Positions 63,773 through 64,000 of a stretch of 64,000 bases of DNA are shown one piece after another; position 1 is the stretch's first letter, and every line of letters starts with the position of its first letter. The translations under genes were made by a program, and so were the position numbers. The notes under the pieces were generated by a model. The model did not search any database and was not told the DNA's origin. It was given only the letters and a program-made list of their open reading frames with translations. The DNA is from Aneurinibacillus sp. REN35 (GTDB lineage: Bacteria; Bacillota; Bacilli; Aneurinibacillales; Aneurinibacillaceae), in the NCBI RefSeq assembly GCF_041379945.2, contig NZ_JBFTXJ020000005.1:186001-250000 (forward strand), given 5' to 3'.

Positions 63773-64000
63773 CTATTTACGTACTTTTTCTACTTCACTC
63801 ATCATTTCCTTCACCAAATCCTCGCCGAATTCTTTAGCGAATTTATCTGTTACCGGTTGGATAACCTCTTTCATTTTTTGTCTGTTTTCATCGCTAACCT
63901 CGTTCACCTGCATGCCTGCCGCTTTTAAATCTTCAACCGCTTTTGCATTTTCCTTACGGTTTACATCACGCTCATACTTTCCAGCCTCGATCGCCGCGTC
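63773..64000 (-). CDS. TRAP transporter solute-binding protein, DctP family (C-terminal end only)
   Basis: 75 residues from the right edge to a TAG. AIEAGKYERDVNRKENAKAV followed by LKAAGMQVNEVSDENRQKMK and VTDKFAKEFGEDLVKEM is the typical C-terminal helix region of DctP-type periplasmic/extracellular binding proteins. The rest, and any DctQ/DctM genes, lie outside the window. Uptake of sugar acids would fit the genes downstream. Confidence 0.75.
   Translation of the reverse strand, partial: DAAIEAGKYERDVNRKENAKAVEDLKAAGMQVNEVSDENRQKMKEVIQPVTDKFAKEFGEDLVKEMMSEVEKVRK

Noticed and set aside
1-64000. CRISPR arrays, tRNA, rRNA, prophage or insertion sequences
   Set aside because: No regularly spaced repeats, no cloverleaf or rRNA sequence, and no transposase, integrase or phage structural genes were seen.

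Overview
The window looks like chromosomal DNA of an endospore-forming member of the Bacillales, most likely Paenibacillaceae of the Aneurinibacillus/Brevibacillus type. This rests on B. subtilis-like gene order (dnaB, nrdR, gapB, coaE, ytaF, mutM, polA, phoPR, mdh, icd, citZ, ytvI, fxsA, pyk, accAD, ytsJ, dnaE, ytrHI, ytpI, ytoI), strong AGGAGG-type ribosome binding sites, frequent GTG/TTG starts, several sporulation genes and moderate GC. The species is inferred, not proven. I saw no rRNA, tRNA, CRISPR array, prophage or insertion sequence.

Region 1 (1-35.8 kb) is a conserved housekeeping block, mostly on the minus strand. It covers DNA replication and repair (dnaB, polA, mutM, dnaE), dNTP control (nrdR), central carbon metabolism (gapB, pyk, citZ-icd-mdh, ytsJ), fatty-acid initiation (accD-accA), phosphate signalling (phoP-phoR behind a lipoprotein gene) and small sporulation membrane proteins (ytaF, ytvI, ytrH, ytrI). 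Legible control sites include a gapB promoter with an overlapping palindrome, a citZ promoter, a FadR-type operator in front of the malic enzyme gene close to a FadR-type regulator, a LexA-like box at dnaE, and sigma-E-like and sigma-W-like promoters.

Region 2 (36.0-41.4 kb, plus strand) is an operon of four YheC/YheD-family ATP-grasp genes in long-short-long-short order. A GNAT acetyltransferase gene sits between the third and fourth, and every junction overlaps. It reads as a duplicated spore-coat YheD/YheC pair that has gained an acetyltransferase. A sigma-K-like promoter precedes it and a strong terminator follows.

Region 3 (41.5-48.3 kb) is mixed: a cyclic-di-AMP (ydaO/yuaA) riboswitch in front of a secreted NlpC/P60 hydrolase, a cysteine-rich protein of unknown function, an NhaC-type antiporter, a lipoprotein sugar dehydrogenase of the PQQ type, PatA-like aminotransferase, an MgtC-type membrane protein and a Nudix hydrolase.

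Region 4 (48.4-64 kb, minus strand) is a large sugar-acid catabolic locus in at least three transcription units. The first holds a TRAP solute-binding protein (partial), a LarA-like protein, a polytopic membrane protein, galactonate dehydratase and a YjhG/YagF-type dehydratase. The second holds a TIM-barrel protein, KDG kinase, KDPG aldolase and an IclR regulator. The third holds a KdaD-like FAH enzyme, an SDR, a two-subunit UxaA-type dehydratase, an aldehyde dehydrogenase and a second FAH enzyme. Together they can supply an aldonate route through KDG and KDPG to pyruvate and a route through alpha-ketoglutarate semialdehyde to 2-oxoglutarate. Two promoters in the locus share a 19-bp operator-like sequence, a good candidate for the IclR site. 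The galactonate dehydratase gene has no ATG, GTG or TTG at its conserved start; an ATC codon sits there behind a strong ribosome binding site.
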